From Streptomyces mutabilis (lineage in GTDB: Bacteria > Actinomycetota > Actinomycetes > Streptomycetales > Streptomycetaceae): 64,000 nt of DNA. The notes under the pieces were generated by a model that saw only the letters and a list, made by a program, of their open reading frames with translations, did no database searches and was not told the origin of the DNA. Below are positions 7,245-15,913 of this stretch, one piece after another. The stretch is taken from contig NZ_BMTT01000001.1 of assembly GCF_014649815.1 (NCBI RefSeq), positions 558,001 through 622,000 of the forward strand, read 5' to 3'. Position 1 is the first letter of the stretch. Every line of letters begins with the position of its first letter. The position numbers and the translations under genes are program-made.

Positions 7245-8599
7245 GCACGGTGGTCTCGGACGTCCGGCTGGCCCGGCAGCTGGTGCGCGGATCGGACCGG
7301 CGGGAGTGGTGGCGACTCGCGCTGACGGCGGCGGGCGCGGCACTGGCGACGGGCTTCGCGCTGGCGGCGGTCGCGCTGGCCTCGGTCCCGAGTGGTTTCA
7401 CCGTGTCCGTCTTCCACGGTCTGGCGAGCCAGCCCGGTACCCGGTCCGGGGTGATCGCCGGCCTGTTGCTGGTGCTGGTGCCGGTGCTGGCGTTTCTCGG
7501 CCAGTGCACGCGGATCGGGGCCGTGCACCGGGACCGCCGCCTCGCCGCGCTGCGGCTGGCCGGGGCGACGCCCTGGCAGGTGCGGCGGATCGCGGCGCTG
7601 GAGACCGGGCTCGCCTGTCTGGTGGGCTCGGCGGTGGCGACCGTCTTCTCGGTGCTGCTCCTGCTGCGCCTGTGGAACGGGCCGACCGCGCTGACGTGGG
7701 CGGGCATCGCGCTGGTCGCCGTCGGCGTACCCGTACTGGGCGCGGCAGCGGGTGCGCTGGCGCTGCGCCGGGTCGTGGCGTCGCCGCTGGGATGGGTGCG
7801 ACGGGTGGCGCCGCGAACGGGACGCGGGCCGGGGACGCTGTTCCTGTGCGGACTGGTCCTCCTGGCAGCGGTGGCCCCGCTCGCCATGAGCAGCGGTCAC
7901 AGCGCGGGCGACCGGGTGCACTGGCAGGGTCCGCTGACCGTCTTCTCCCTCGTCGTCGCGCTCGGCGCGGGCGCGGTCTGGCTGGCCGGGGCCACCGCTC
8001 GGTTCACCGGCCGGCTCCTGGCCGAGCGGGCCGGGACGGCGGCCCCACTGCTCGCGGCGGAACGGCTGCGCGACGACCCGTATGCCCCGGCCCGCACCCA
8101 CGCCGCCGTCCTCGTGGTGACCGTCGCCGGTACGGCGTTCCTGTGCATCCGGCACGCGATGCTCACCGAGCTGCGCACCAGGGAGTGGCACCTCGGCGCC
8201 GACATGGCGTACTACACCACCGGCCTCGACCTGACCGCCGCCGCCGTCCTCGTCGCCCTCGCGATCACCCTCTGCGGCCTCGCCGTGGGCACTGCCGAGT
8301 CGCTGACCACCCGCCGCCGCGCCCTGGCAGCCCAGGTCGCCGCGGGAGTGCCCCGTACGGTCCTGAACCGGGCCCTGCTCCTGGAGACCGCGCTCCCCCT
8401 CGCCCCCGCCCTGCTGCTGGCGGGCGTCGGCGGCATGGCGGTCGGCACCTGGTACTCGTCCCTGACCGGCGACGGCTCGCTCCCGTGGACCGCCCTGCTG
8501 GTCGCGCCCGCCGTGTACGGGTCCTGCCTGCTGGCAGCAGCGACGGCACTGCCGCTGCTGGGGCGCTCGGTGCGGCCGGGCGAGCTGCGCTACGTGTGA
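7241..8599 (+). CDS. FtsX-like ABC transporter permease
   Basis: A 452-residue membrane protein with two FtsX domains: hydrophobic clusters at the N-terminus, and helices flanking cytoplasmic DRRLAALRLAGAT- and RRRALAAQVAAGVP-type coupling motifs that face the ATPase. It starts with GTG 7241, overlapping the ATPase stop. It is shorter than large MacB permeases because the extracytoplasmic domain is minimal, as in actinobacterial drug- or peptide-resistance exporters. The substrate is not known. Confidence 0.9.
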   Translation: MSTVVSDVRLARQLVRGSDRREWWRLALTAAGAALATGFALAAVALASVPSGFTVSVFHGLASQPGTRSGVIAGLLLVLVPVLAFLGQCTRIGAVHRDRRLAALRLAGATPWQVRRIAALETGLACLVGSAVATVFSVLLLLRLWNGPTALTWAGIALVAVGVPVLGAAAGALALRRVVASPLGWVRRVAPRTGRGPGTLFLCGLVLLAAVAPLAMSSGHSAGDRVHWQGPLTVFSLVVALGAGAVWLAGATARFTGRLLAERAGTAAPLLAAERLRDDPYAPARTHAAVLVVTVAGTAFLCIRHAMLTELRTREWHLGADMAYYTTGLDLTAAAVLVALAITLCGLAVGTAESLTTRRRALAAQVAAGVPRTVLNRALLLETALPLAPALLLAGVGGMAVGTWYSSLTGDGSLPWTALLVAPAVYGSCLLAAATALPLLGRSVRPGELRYV

Positions 8600-8920
8600 G
8601 GGGTCGATGACCGGGCGCGGGCAGGTCGGCCGAGGGCCAGGGTGACCAGCGACTCCGCCGGGGAACCTCCGCCCGTCCCGGCCGCGCGCGTCTCCCCGTC
8701 GCAGCCGTGCCGGATGGCGCCCCGCGGCTCGGGCCGGGGGCGGGTAGCGTTCCAGAAGCGTGAGCAGTCGGCGGCCATGTGTCATCGGAGGGCTCACATG
8801 AGCGACTCAAGGACAGTTGGAGTGGAAGTGCTCACGCTTCCCCGCGAGGGCGTGGAGCCGGGACGGGCGTGAGCCGTCACGGGCTGCGGATCCACCGGGA
8901 CGGAGCACGGAAGGAGCCGC
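8600..8920. other. Intergenic region, 321 bp
   Basis: Contains no gene I can support. A possible 24-codon frame (ATG 8798 to TGA 8872) has a GGAGGG sequence upstream, but no recognisable product and no visible regulatory hairpin. The DNA just before 8921 carries the ribosome site of the methyltransferase. Confidence 0.5.
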
Positions 8921-9577
8921 GTGTCACCGCCGCCGCACCGGCTGCTCCAAGCGCTCGACCGCTTCAACGCCGCTCACCCGTGGGACCACAACGCCCACTA
9001 CCACCCGTGGATCCTGCGACGGCTCCCCAGCCGGTTCGGCAGCGCGCTGGACGTCGGTTCCGGCAGCGGTGATCTGGTCCGGCTCCTCGCCACCCGCGCC
9101 GACGAGGTCCGGGGCATCGACTCCGACCCGGAGATCACCTCGCGGGCGCGCCTGCTGACCCCCGAGGCGACATCCGCGTCCTTCACCGTCGCGGACGCCC
9201 CGACGGGCCTCCCGGACGGGCCCCACGACGTCATCACCTGCGTCGCCACCCTCCACCACCTGCCCTTCGCCGAGACCCTCGCCGCCTTCCGCCGGCACCT
9301 GGCTCCCGGCGGCACCCTGGTCGTCGTCGGCCTCTACCGGCCACAGACCGCCACGGACCATCTGCTCAGCGCCACGGCCCTCCCCCTGAACGCCGCCACG
9401 GGGTGGCTCAAGAACCGAGGGCGGAGCGCGGCCCCGCCCGTTTCGATGTCCGCCCGGACCCGGCCGGCCGACATGCCCTTCGCCGACATCGCCCAACAGG
9501 CCCGTACGGTCCTGCCCGGCGCACGCCTGCGCCGCCGGCTCTTCTGGCGCTACACACTCACGTGGCGTCGCCCCTGA
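8921..9577 (+). CDS. Class I SAM-dependent methyltransferase
   Basis: A 218-residue protein with the Rossmann methyltransferase core: motif I ALDVGSGSGDLVRLL (about residues 41-55), the acidic motif II GIDSD, motif IV in DVITCVATLHHL, and motif VI GGTLVVVGLYRP. This matches the Methyltransf_11/25 type acting on small molecules. GTG 8921 follows an AAGGAG ribosome site. The C-terminus is short and basic. It is monocistronic by spacing. The substrate cannot be predicted. Confidence 0.88.
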   Translation: MSPPPHRLLQALDRFNAAHPWDHNAHYHPWILRRLPSRFGSALDVGSGSGDLVRLLATRADEVRGIDSDPEITSRARLLTPEATSASFTVADAPTGLPDGPHDVITCVATLHHLPFAETLAAFRRHLAPGGTLVVVGLYRPQTATDHLLSATALPLNAATGWLKNRGRSAAPPVSMSARTRPADMPFADIAQQARTVLPGARLRRRLFWRYTLTWRRP

Positions 9578-9713
9578 TCGAGCGCCGCCCCGGCCTTCCT
9601 CCTGGTCGGGGCGCTGACCGCGCGCGCTGGGGCCGGGCACCCCGCACCGGGAACACCCCGCACGCCAGGGCTGAGTTCCCCACTGCGTTCTCGACTCTCA
9701 CCACAGGTTCCGG

Positions 9714-10068
9714 TTGTCGAGTCGTACCGGGAAGGCCGCTGCCCGCCCCGACGGCTCACTCAGCGCCGGCCACGCCTTCGCCGGCGCGGGCGAATGGGCG
9801 GATGCCACCCCGTCCTCGTGGTCGTCGAGGTCACCTCGTACGACTCGGACACCGACCGGCGCGACCGCGTCGACAAGCCCCGGGCACGCGCGGAGACCGG
9901 GATCCCGGTGTACCTCCTCATCGAACGGGACACCTGCGAGGTGCGCAGCCGGCCGGACGGCGGGCGGTACGAGACCGTGCAGCGGTCCCCTTCGGCGAGG
10001 AGATCGCGCTGCCCGATCCCGTCGGCATCACCCTGGACACCGAGCCGCTGAAGAAGTGGGTGCGCTGA
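9714..10068 (+). pseudogene. Uma2-family (DUF820) nuclease-like remnant
   Basis: Pieces of a streptomycete Uma2-family protein occur in three different frames. PDGSLSAGHAFAGAGEWAD is in one, VLVVVEVTSYDSDTDRRDRVDKP and GIPVYLLIERDTCEV in the second (from about 9794), and VPFGEEIALPDPVG to EPLKKWVR, with the stop at 10068, in the third (from about 9990). Two frameshifts and a missing N-terminus make it non-functional. The Uma2 fold is related to PD-(D/E)XK restriction nucleases; the conserved EVTSYDSD strand is still visible. Confidence 0.8.
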
Positions 10069-10126
10069 CCCGCTCCCGCCAGCCGCGGCTCCCACCCGAC
10101 CGCACGGCGGACAGAGGCCCGGATCG

Positions 10127-10663
10127 TCAGGCGGAAATGCCGTCGATCCGGGCCATGGCGTCCTCCGCGCCGTACGGCTGCAGGTACGGCAGCCAGCGCG
10201 GGTCCCTATGGCCCGTACCGATGATGCGCCAGGCCAGTCCGGTGGGCGGGGCGGGCTCGTGGCGCAGGCGCCAGCCGATCTCGCCGAGGTGGCGGTCGGC
10301 CTTGAGGTGGTTGCAGCGGCGGCAGGACGCCACCACGTTGTCCCACGCGTGCAGGCCCCCGCGGCTTCGCGGGATGACGTGGTCGACGCTGGTGGCGACG
10401 GCGCCGCAGTACATGCAGCGGCCCCCGTCCCGGGCGAAGAGCGCCCGGCGGGTGAGCGGGACGGGCCCCCGGTAGGGCACCCGCACGAACCGCTTGAGCC
10501 GGACCACGCTGGGTGCGGGCACGGTGACGGTCGCGCTGTGCAGAAAGGCGCCGGACTCCTCGAGGCACACGGCCTTGTTCTCGAGGACGAGGACGAGCGC
10601 GCGGCGGAGCGGTACGACGCCGAGTGGCTCGTACGACGCGTTGAGGACCAGAACATGCGGCAC
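10127..10663 (-). CDS. HNH endonuclease family protein
   Basis: 178 residues from GTG 10663, which has AAGGAGG 5 bases upstream; longer starts lack a ribosome site. The product has the streptomycete HNH layout: an N-terminal VLVLNASYEPLGVV domain, then a zinc-binding core with CMYCG (about residues 96-100), the HNH motif DHVIPRSRGG, an Asn in WDNVV, and a second CRRC pair. HNH enzymes cleave DNA with a ββα-metal site. This core-chromosome copy has no obvious toxin or restriction partner nearby, so a repair or housekeeping nuclease role is more likely than defence. Confidence 0.87.
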   Translation of the reverse strand: MPHVLVLNASYEPLGVVPLRRALVLVLENKAVCLEESGAFLHSATVTVPAPSVVRLKRFVRVPYRGPVPLTRRALFARDGGRCMYCGAVATSVDHVIPRSRGGLHAWDNVVASCRRCNHLKADRHLGEIGWRLRHEPAPPTGLAWRIIGTGHRDPRWLPYLQPYGAEDAMARIDGISA

Positions 10664-10975
10664 GGGTGCCTCCTTGGGCGTCGGCGGCGCGTGGCTCGCG
10701 CCGGGACGATCTGCAGTCAGTCTCCCCTCATGGCTGGTGGAAGCGCCACCATGTCCCGGTAACGGGCTGGGAGTGTTTTCGACCACAGGGAATCCATCCC
10801 CACGACCGTGACCAGTTCAAGCGCGGGTGAGCACGGTCTCTCCTGTGAACTTCGCGCCGTTCCGCACACGGTGCCCCGTTAGTGTGGTGATTCCGCCCGT
10901 CCGGTGACCATTCCGTGGACTTGGAGCGACCCCCACCGGGGGGGGCGGGCGGCACCGCACCTGGAGGTATCCGTC
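10664..10975. other. Divergent intergenic region, 312 bp
   Basis: Lies between the divergent HNH and MscS genes and must hold both promoters. I could not identify convincing -35/-10 pairs. The MscS ribosome site GGAGGT lies at 10962-10967. Confidence 0.5.
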
Positions 10976-12073
10976 GTGTCCCTGTCCGCCGCCGTCCTAC
11001 TGGCCGCCGGTCCGTCACCGTCGCCGTCGCCCTCGGAGTCGTCGACACCGGCGGTGCCCTCGTTCAAGGACGCCCAGGAAAGCGCCTCGAACGCCGCCGG
11101 CTGGGTCGAGGAGAACTGGTCGACCTGGCTCGCGATCGGCCTGCGGGTGCTGCTGATCGTGGCGATAGCGGCGGTGCTCAGGGTGGTGGTCCGGCGGGCG
11201 ATCACCAAGCTGATAGACCGGATGAACCGCAGGGCCGGGACGGGAGCCAGCACCGCGCTGAGCAGCCTGCTGGTCAACGCCGAGCGGCGCCGCCAGCGCT
11301 CGGAGGCCATCGGGTCCGTACTGCGCTCGGTGGCCAGCTTCCTCATCCTCGGCACCGCGGCCCTGATGGTGCTGGGCACCTTCGAGATCAACCTGGCCCC
11401 GCTGTTGGCCTCCGCGGGTGTCGCCGGCGTCGCGATCGGCTTCGGCGCCCGCAATCTGGTCACCGACTTCCTCTCCGGCGTTTTCATGATCCTGGAGGAC
11501 CAGTACGGCGTCGGCGACAGCATCGACGCCGGCGTGGCCTCCGGCGAGGTCATCGAGGTCGGACTGCGGGTGACCAAGCTGCGCGGCGACAACGGCGAGA
11601 TCTGGTACGTCCGCAACGGCGAGGTGAAGCGGATCGGCAACCTCTCCCAGGGCTGGTCGACGGCCGGCGTCGACGTGACCGTCCGCTCGGACGAGGACCT
11701 GGAGAAGGTGAAGGAGACCATCGCCGCGGTCGGCGAGCGGATGAGCAAGGAGGAACCCTGGAACGAGATGCTCTGGGGCCCGATCGAGGTGCTCGGCCTG
11801 GACTCCGTACTGCTGGACTCCATGGTGGTGCGGGTCTCCGCGAAGACCATGCCCGGCAAGTCCCTCACCGTCGAGCGCGAGCTGCGCTGGCGCGTCAAGC
11901 GAGCCTTCGACGCGGCCGGCATCCCGATCGTCGGCAGGCCGGAGGTGCCGGGGCAGGAGGCCGCGGCACCCGATCCGACCGCGGGCATGGCGGCCCCGTC
12001 GGCCTACTCGAGCACCGTCTCCCCGCAGTCCGTCGCGGCGTCCCCGATTCCGCCGCCGAGCACCACCAAGTAG
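10976..12073 (+). CDS. Small-conductance mechanosensitive channel (MscS family)
   Basis: 365 residues. An N-terminal hydrophobic stretch, two TM helices (about residues 50-75 and 118-140) and the pore helix LLASAGVAGVAIGFGARNLVTDFLSG are followed by the β-domain motif GDNGEIWYVRNGEVKRIGN. These are hallmarks of MscS, which opens under membrane tension to release solutes on hypo-osmotic shock. The C-terminal tail is Pro/Ser/Ala-rich and variable. GTG 10976 was chosen from GGAGGT 8 bases upstream. The downstream kinase-like gene begins about 42 bp after the stop and is probably cotranscribed. Confidence 0.92.
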   Translation: MSLSAAVLLAAGPSPSPSPSESSTPAVPSFKDAQESASNAAGWVEENWSTWLAIGLRVLLIVAIAAVLRVVVRRAITKLIDRMNRRAGTGASTALSSLLVNAERRRQRSEAIGSVLRSVASFLILGTAALMVLGTFEINLAPLLASAGVAGVAIGFGARNLVTDFLSGVFMILEDQYGVGDSIDAGVASGEVIEVGLRVTKLRGDNGEIWYVRNGEVKRIGNLSQGWSTAGVDVTVRSDEDLEKVKETIAAVGERMSKEEPWNEMLWGPIEVLGLDSVLLDSMVVRVSAKTMPGKSLTVERELRWRVKRAFDAAGIPIVGRPEVPGQEAAAPDPTAGMAAPSAYSSTVSPQSVAASPIPPPSTTK

Positions 12074-12114
12074 GGACACCCGCGCTCTTCCCGCCCCCGA
12101 GACAACGACCGGGT

Positions 12115-13080
12115 CTGACCGGGACTCTCCTCGCCGTCGACGCGGGGAACAGCAAGACCGACGTGGCCGTGGTGGCGGCCGACGGGGAGGTCCTCGCCAC
12201 GGCTCGCGGCGGCGCCTTCCGGCCTCCCGCGGTGGGCGTCGAGCGGGCCGTGGACGCCCTGGCGGAAGCGGTGGCGCGGGCCTTCGCGGCGGCCGGCGTC
12301 ACCTCCGTCGAACACGTCTCGGCATGCCTGGCCAACGCCGACCTGCCGGTGGAGGAGGAGCAGCTGGCCGCCGCCCTGCACGCCCGCGCGCGGGGCGCGA
12401 GCGTGGACGTGCGCAACGACGCGCTCGCGGTCCTGCGGGCCGGCGTCGACGAGCCGCGCGGGGTCGCCGTGGTGTGCGGAGCGGGCGTCAACTGCGTCGG
12501 CATGCGCCCCGACGGGCGCACCGCCCGCTTCCCGGCCGTCGGGCGGCTGTCCGGCGACTGGGGCGGCGGCTGGGGGCTCGCGGAGGAGGCGCTGTGGCAC
12601 GCGGCGCGGGCGGCGGACAGCCGCGGGGACCCCACCGAGCTGGCGCGCACGCTGCCCGCCCACTTCGGGCTCGCCTCGATGTACGCCCTCATCGAGGCCC
12701 TGCACCTGCGCCGGGTCGAGCCCGCCCGGCGGCACGAGCTGACGCCCGTGCTGTTCGCGACGGCGGCGGGCGGCGACCCGATCGCGCGGGCGATCGTCGA
12801 CCGGCAGGCCGACGAGGTGGTCGCCATGGCCACGATCGCGTTGACCCGGCTGGACCTGCTGGCCGAGCGGACGCCGGTACTGCTGGGCGGCAGCGTCCTG
12901 GCGGCCCGGCATCCGCGGCTCGACGACCGGATACGGCAGCTGCTGGCGGCCCGCGCCCCCGAGGCCGTACCGCGCGTGGTGACGGCCCGGCCGGTGCTGG
13001 GCGCGGTGCTGCTGGGGCTTGACCGGACGGGGGCGGCGCCCGAGGCGCACGCGCGGGCGCGGGACCACTTCGCCGGCTGA
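12115..13080 (+). CDS. BadF/BadG/BcrA/D ATPase family protein (N-acetylglucosamine kinase-like)
   Basis: About 321 residues with the ASKHA sugar-kinase fold: phosphate-1 motif LLAVDAGNSKTDVAVV at the very N-terminus, phosphate-2 region VAVVCGAGVNCVG, catalytic region LSGDWGGGWGLAEEA, and adenosine motif PVLLGGSVLAA. Relatives phosphorylate N-acetylglucosamine and similar amino sugars released by cell-wall or chitin recycling. No ATG, GTG or TTG lies in frame just before the conserved N-terminus. I place the start at CTG 12115, giving LTGTLLAVDAG; initiation further upstream inside the mscS gene is the alternative. A 20-bp hairpin terminator follows. Confidence 0.82.
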   Translation: MTGTLLAVDAGNSKTDVAVVAADGEVLATARGGAFRPPAVGVERAVDALAEAVARAFAAAGVTSVEHVSACLANADLPVEEEQLAAALHARARGASVDVRNDALAVLRAGVDEPRGVAVVCGAGVNCVGMRPDGRTARFPAVGRLSGDWGGGWGLAEEALWHAARAADSRGDPTELARTLPAHFGLASMYALIEALHLRRVEPARRHELTPVLFATAAGGDPIARAIVDRQADEVVAMATIALTRLDLLAERTPVLLGGSVLAARHPRLDDRIRQLLAARAPEAVPRVVTARPVLGAVLLGLDRTGAAPEAHARARDHFAG

Positions 13081-13097
13081 GGCCCTGGGCGGTGTCG

Positions 13098-13141
13098 CGC
13101 CACCGGAACCGGTCCGGGGAACCGGACCGGTTCCGGTGGCG
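13098..13141. terminator. Strong hairpin terminator
   Basis: A perfect 20-bp stem (13098-13117 with 13122-13141) with a GGAA tetraloop. It separates the mscS–kinase transcript from the downstream signalling operon. Confidence 0.9.
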
Positions 13142-13262
13142 TATTCCTGGGCATGGGTGGTGCGTTGCACCCGGATCGAATCAAGATCGAGTGAAGGCCG
13201 GTGCGAATGCCGGTGCGGGCAGCGATACTTGCGGCGACGGATGACCATGGGGGAGGTCAGCA

Positions 13263-14732
13263 GTGAATCGACCGCCGAAGGGCAGCGCGGCGCCACCGCC
13301 GGGCACGGGCGTGCCGACCCTGCCCGCCGTACCGCCGCGGTCCGCGTCCGTCCCACCGCAGCGGGGCGGTGCTCCCGCCGGGTCCCCTCCCCCTCCCCCT
13401 CCCCCGCCCACCGCCCCCCGCCGCACCGCGTTCGCCGAGGGCCTCGACCGGCTGCGCGCGGCCGCCGTCACCGAGCCGGGGCGGCTGCGGATCATCGGGG
13501 CGCTGCTCGCCGCGCTGGTCGTCGCCTTCGGCGCGGTCACCGCCTGGCAGATGCACGAGCGATCCGCGGCGGCCGACGACGTGCTGCACCGCAGCCAGCC
13601 GCTCACCTCGGACGCGGCCGACATATACCGTTCCCTCGCCGAGGCCAACACCGCGGCCTCCAGCGGGTTCCTCGCCGGCGGCCAGGAGACCGAGGAGTCC
13701 CGGGACCGGTACGAGAAGGGCATCCGCACGGCCGCCGAAGGGCTGGTGACGGCCGCCGCCGACTCCGACGCCGACTCGCCCTCGGCCGACACCATCACCA
13801 GGCTCAACCGCCTGCTGCCCGAGTACAAGGGCCTCATCGAGCGCGCCCGCACCTACAACCGGCAGGGCTTCCCGGTCGGCGGCGCCTACCTGCGCTACGC
13901 CAACGAGAAGATGCAGCGGGAGATGCTCCCCGCCGCGGAGGACCTGTACAAGACGGAGAACCGGCGGCTGAGCGCCGACTACGACGACGCCAGGTCCTAC
14001 CCGTGGGCCGCCATCGGCCTCGGCGTCCTCGCGCTCGCCGCCCTGGCCTGGGCACAGCACCGCAACTACCGGCGCACCAACCGGGTCCTCAACCACGGCA
14101 TGGTCACCGCCACGGCCACGGCCGCCGTCGTCCTGCTCTGGCTGGTCGTCGGCCACGGCGTCGCGCGGTCGAACCTGGGCGACTCCCACGACCACGGCGT
14201 ACGTTCGCTGAACGTGCTGCACGACGCCCGGATCGCCTCCCTCAAGGCGCGGGGCAACGAGAACCTCACCCTGGTGGCGCGCGGCGCGGAGACGAAGAAG
14301 GTCGGCGACGAGACGGTCGACGCCTACGACTTCGACTTCGGGAAGAACATGGACGCGCTCGGCAATGGCCTGGCCCGGGCCGCCTCCCTGGCCGACGACG
14401 AGGCGGGCGAGCGCCCGGTCACCGTGGCGAAGGGGAACATGGCGGAGTGGAAGGAGCGCCACGCCGCCGCCCGTGAGCAGGACGAGAACGGCAACTACCA
14501 GCAGGCGCTGGACCTGGTGATCGGCGGCGAGGGTGCCACCGACGAGTGCTTCGACGGCGTCGACGCCTCGCTCGCCACCGCTCTCGAGCACGAGGAACGG
14601 GAATTCGCGCAGGCGGCGGGCGACGGGCTGGACGCGATGGGGTACCTGCCGCAGGGCGCCGGTGTCCTCGCCGGGCTGGGCGCGGCCGGCGCGCTGCTGG
14701 GCATCGGGCGCAGGCTCTCGGAGTACCGGTGA
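13263..14732 (+). CDS. glnX: GlnX-like membrane sensor protein
   Basis: 489 residues: a Pro-rich cytoplasmic N-terminus (1-52), TM1 about 76-95, a large extracytoplasmic helical loop (96-246), TM2 247-264, TM3 280-300, a second extracytoplasmic helical loop (301-462) and TM4 463-481. The paired four-helix-like sensor loops, and the position directly upstream of a GlnH-type binding protein and a PknG kinase, match mycobacterial GlnX. GlnX relays amino-acid binding by GlnH across the membrane to PknG. GTG 13263 has GGAGG 7 bases upstream. The function is inferred from the conserved module; no enzymatic domain is visible. Confidence 0.75.
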   Translation: MNRPPKGSAAPPPGTGVPTLPAVPPRSASVPPQRGGAPAGSPPPPPPPPTAPRRTAFAEGLDRLRAAAVTEPGRLRIIGALLAALVVAFGAVTAWQMHERSAAADDVLHRSQPLTSDAADIYRSLAEANTAASSGFLAGGQETEESRDRYEKGIRTAAEGLVTAAADSDADSPSADTITRLNRLLPEYKGLIERARTYNRQGFPVGGAYLRYANEKMQREMLPAAEDLYKTENRRLSADYDDARSYPWAAIGLGVLALAALAWAQHRNYRRTNRVLNHGMVTATATAAVVLLWLVVGHGVARSNLGDSHDHGVRSLNVLHDARIASLKARGNENLTLVARGAETKKVGDETVDAYDFDFGKNMDALGNGLARAASLADDEAGERPVTVAKGNMAEWKERHAAAREQDENGNYQQALDLVIGGEGATDECFDGVDASLATALEHEEREFAQAAGDGLDAMGYLPQGAGVLAGLGAAGALLGIGRRLSEYR

Positions 14733-14791
14733 GGCGGGGCGTGGGTCCGGCGGACGGGTGGGAAGGGGAACCCGTGAAAGGAGGCGTGAGG

Positions 14792-15841
14792 ATGCGCGCA
14801 CGACGACTGCGGACCGGCCTGAAGGGCTGGGGCGGAGTGGGGGCGATGGCCGTCGCCTGCGCCCTCGCCGTGCTCTTCGCCCTGCTCCTGCCGTTGGCCC
14901 GCGCCGACGGCGGGAGCGACGGCACGGACAGCGGCGGCCACGGCGTCGCCCGCGGGGGCCAGGCACGCGCCGCCGAGGAGTGCACGGACCCGGAGAAGCA
15001 GACCCTGCCCCCGGCCGGCGACGACGGCCCCGCCATCGACGAGATCCGCGGCCGTGAGGGCGAGAGGCGCAAGCTGATCGTCGGCGTCGACCAGAACAGC
15101 TACCACTGGGGCTACCGGGACCCGAACAGCGGCGGCGACGCCGAGCTGGAGGGCTTCGACATCGACCTGGTGCGCCGCATCGCCGAGGACATCCTCGGCG
15201 ACCGGAACGCCGTGCAGTTCAAGGCGATCCCCACCGACCAGCGCATACCCGCGATCCAGGACGGCCGGGTCGACATGGTGGTCCGCACCATGACCATCAA
15301 CTGCGACCGCCTGACCGACGTCGCCTTCTCCGCCCCGTACTTCCGCACCGGCCAGCAGGTGCTGGCCCCCAGGTCGTCGGACATCACCGGCTACGACGGG
15401 ACACTGGCCGGCAAGGAGATCTGCACGGCGGCGGGTTCGACGGCGTTGAGCACCCTCCAGCGGGACCGGGCCGACGGCAGGCTCGCCGAGGGCGTCGACC
15501 TGCGCACCACGGTGCCCAACCAGCTGGACTGCCTGGTGCGGCTCCAGCTCGGCGAGGTCGACGCGGTGGTCACCGACGGCGCGCTCGCCGCGAGCCAGGC
15601 GGCCCAGGACCCCACGGTGGAACTGAAGGGCGACGCCTTCACCACCGAGTACTACGGCGTGGCGATGAAGAAGGACGCCGACGATCTGGTACGCCGGGTC
15701 AACCACATCCTCGTTCAGTGGCGCGCGGACGAGGCCGAGGGCTGGCAACGCTCGTACGAACGGTGGCTGTCCAAGACCATGGGCGGCGACCCGGCGAAGT
15801 CGGAGCCACCGAGTCCACCGCAGTACCTGCGCGAGAACTGA
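14792..15841 (+). CDS. glnH: GlnH-like amino-acid-binding protein, membrane-anchored
   Basis: 349 residues: an N-terminal hydrophobic signal/anchor (about 14-36), an acidic linker with Cys (AAEECTDPEK), then an SBP_bac_3 domain (KLIVGVDQNSYHWG; GFDIDLVRRIAEDI; IPAIQDGRVDMVVRTMTI; FSAPYFRTGQQV), the periplasmic fold that binds Glu, Gln or Asp. Unlike the mycobacterial lipoprotein I see no good lipobox, so it may be tethered by an uncleaved helix. ATG 14792 is 7 bases after AAAGGAGG. No ABC permease or ATPase is nearby, which favours sensing rather than transport. It follows glnX by 59 bp in the same operon. Confidence 0.85.
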   Translation: MRARRLRTGLKGWGGVGAMAVACALAVLFALLLPLARADGGSDGTDSGGHGVARGGQARAAEECTDPEKQTLPPAGDDGPAIDEIRGREGERRKLIVGVDQNSYHWGYRDPNSGGDAELEGFDIDLVRRIAEDILGDRNAVQFKAIPTDQRIPAIQDGRVDMVVRTMTINCDRLTDVAFSAPYFRTGQQVLAPRSSDITGYDGTLAGKEICTAAGSTALSTLQRDRADGRLAEGVDLRTTVPNQLDCLVRLQLGEVDAVVTDGALAASQAAQDPTVELKGDAFTTEYYGVAMKKDADDLVRRVNHILVQWRADEAEGWQRSYERWLSKTMGGDPAKSEPPSPPQYLREN

Positions 15842-15913
15842 AGGACCGCCGCACCGCGAGGACGCACCGCGGGAACAGAGAACGCACAAGTCCGCGACAG
15901 CGAGAGGTGATCG

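Noticed and set aside
8798-8872. 24-codon ORF with GGAGGG upstream of the methyltransferase
   Set aside because: Too short and featureless to support; mentioned only as a possible leader.
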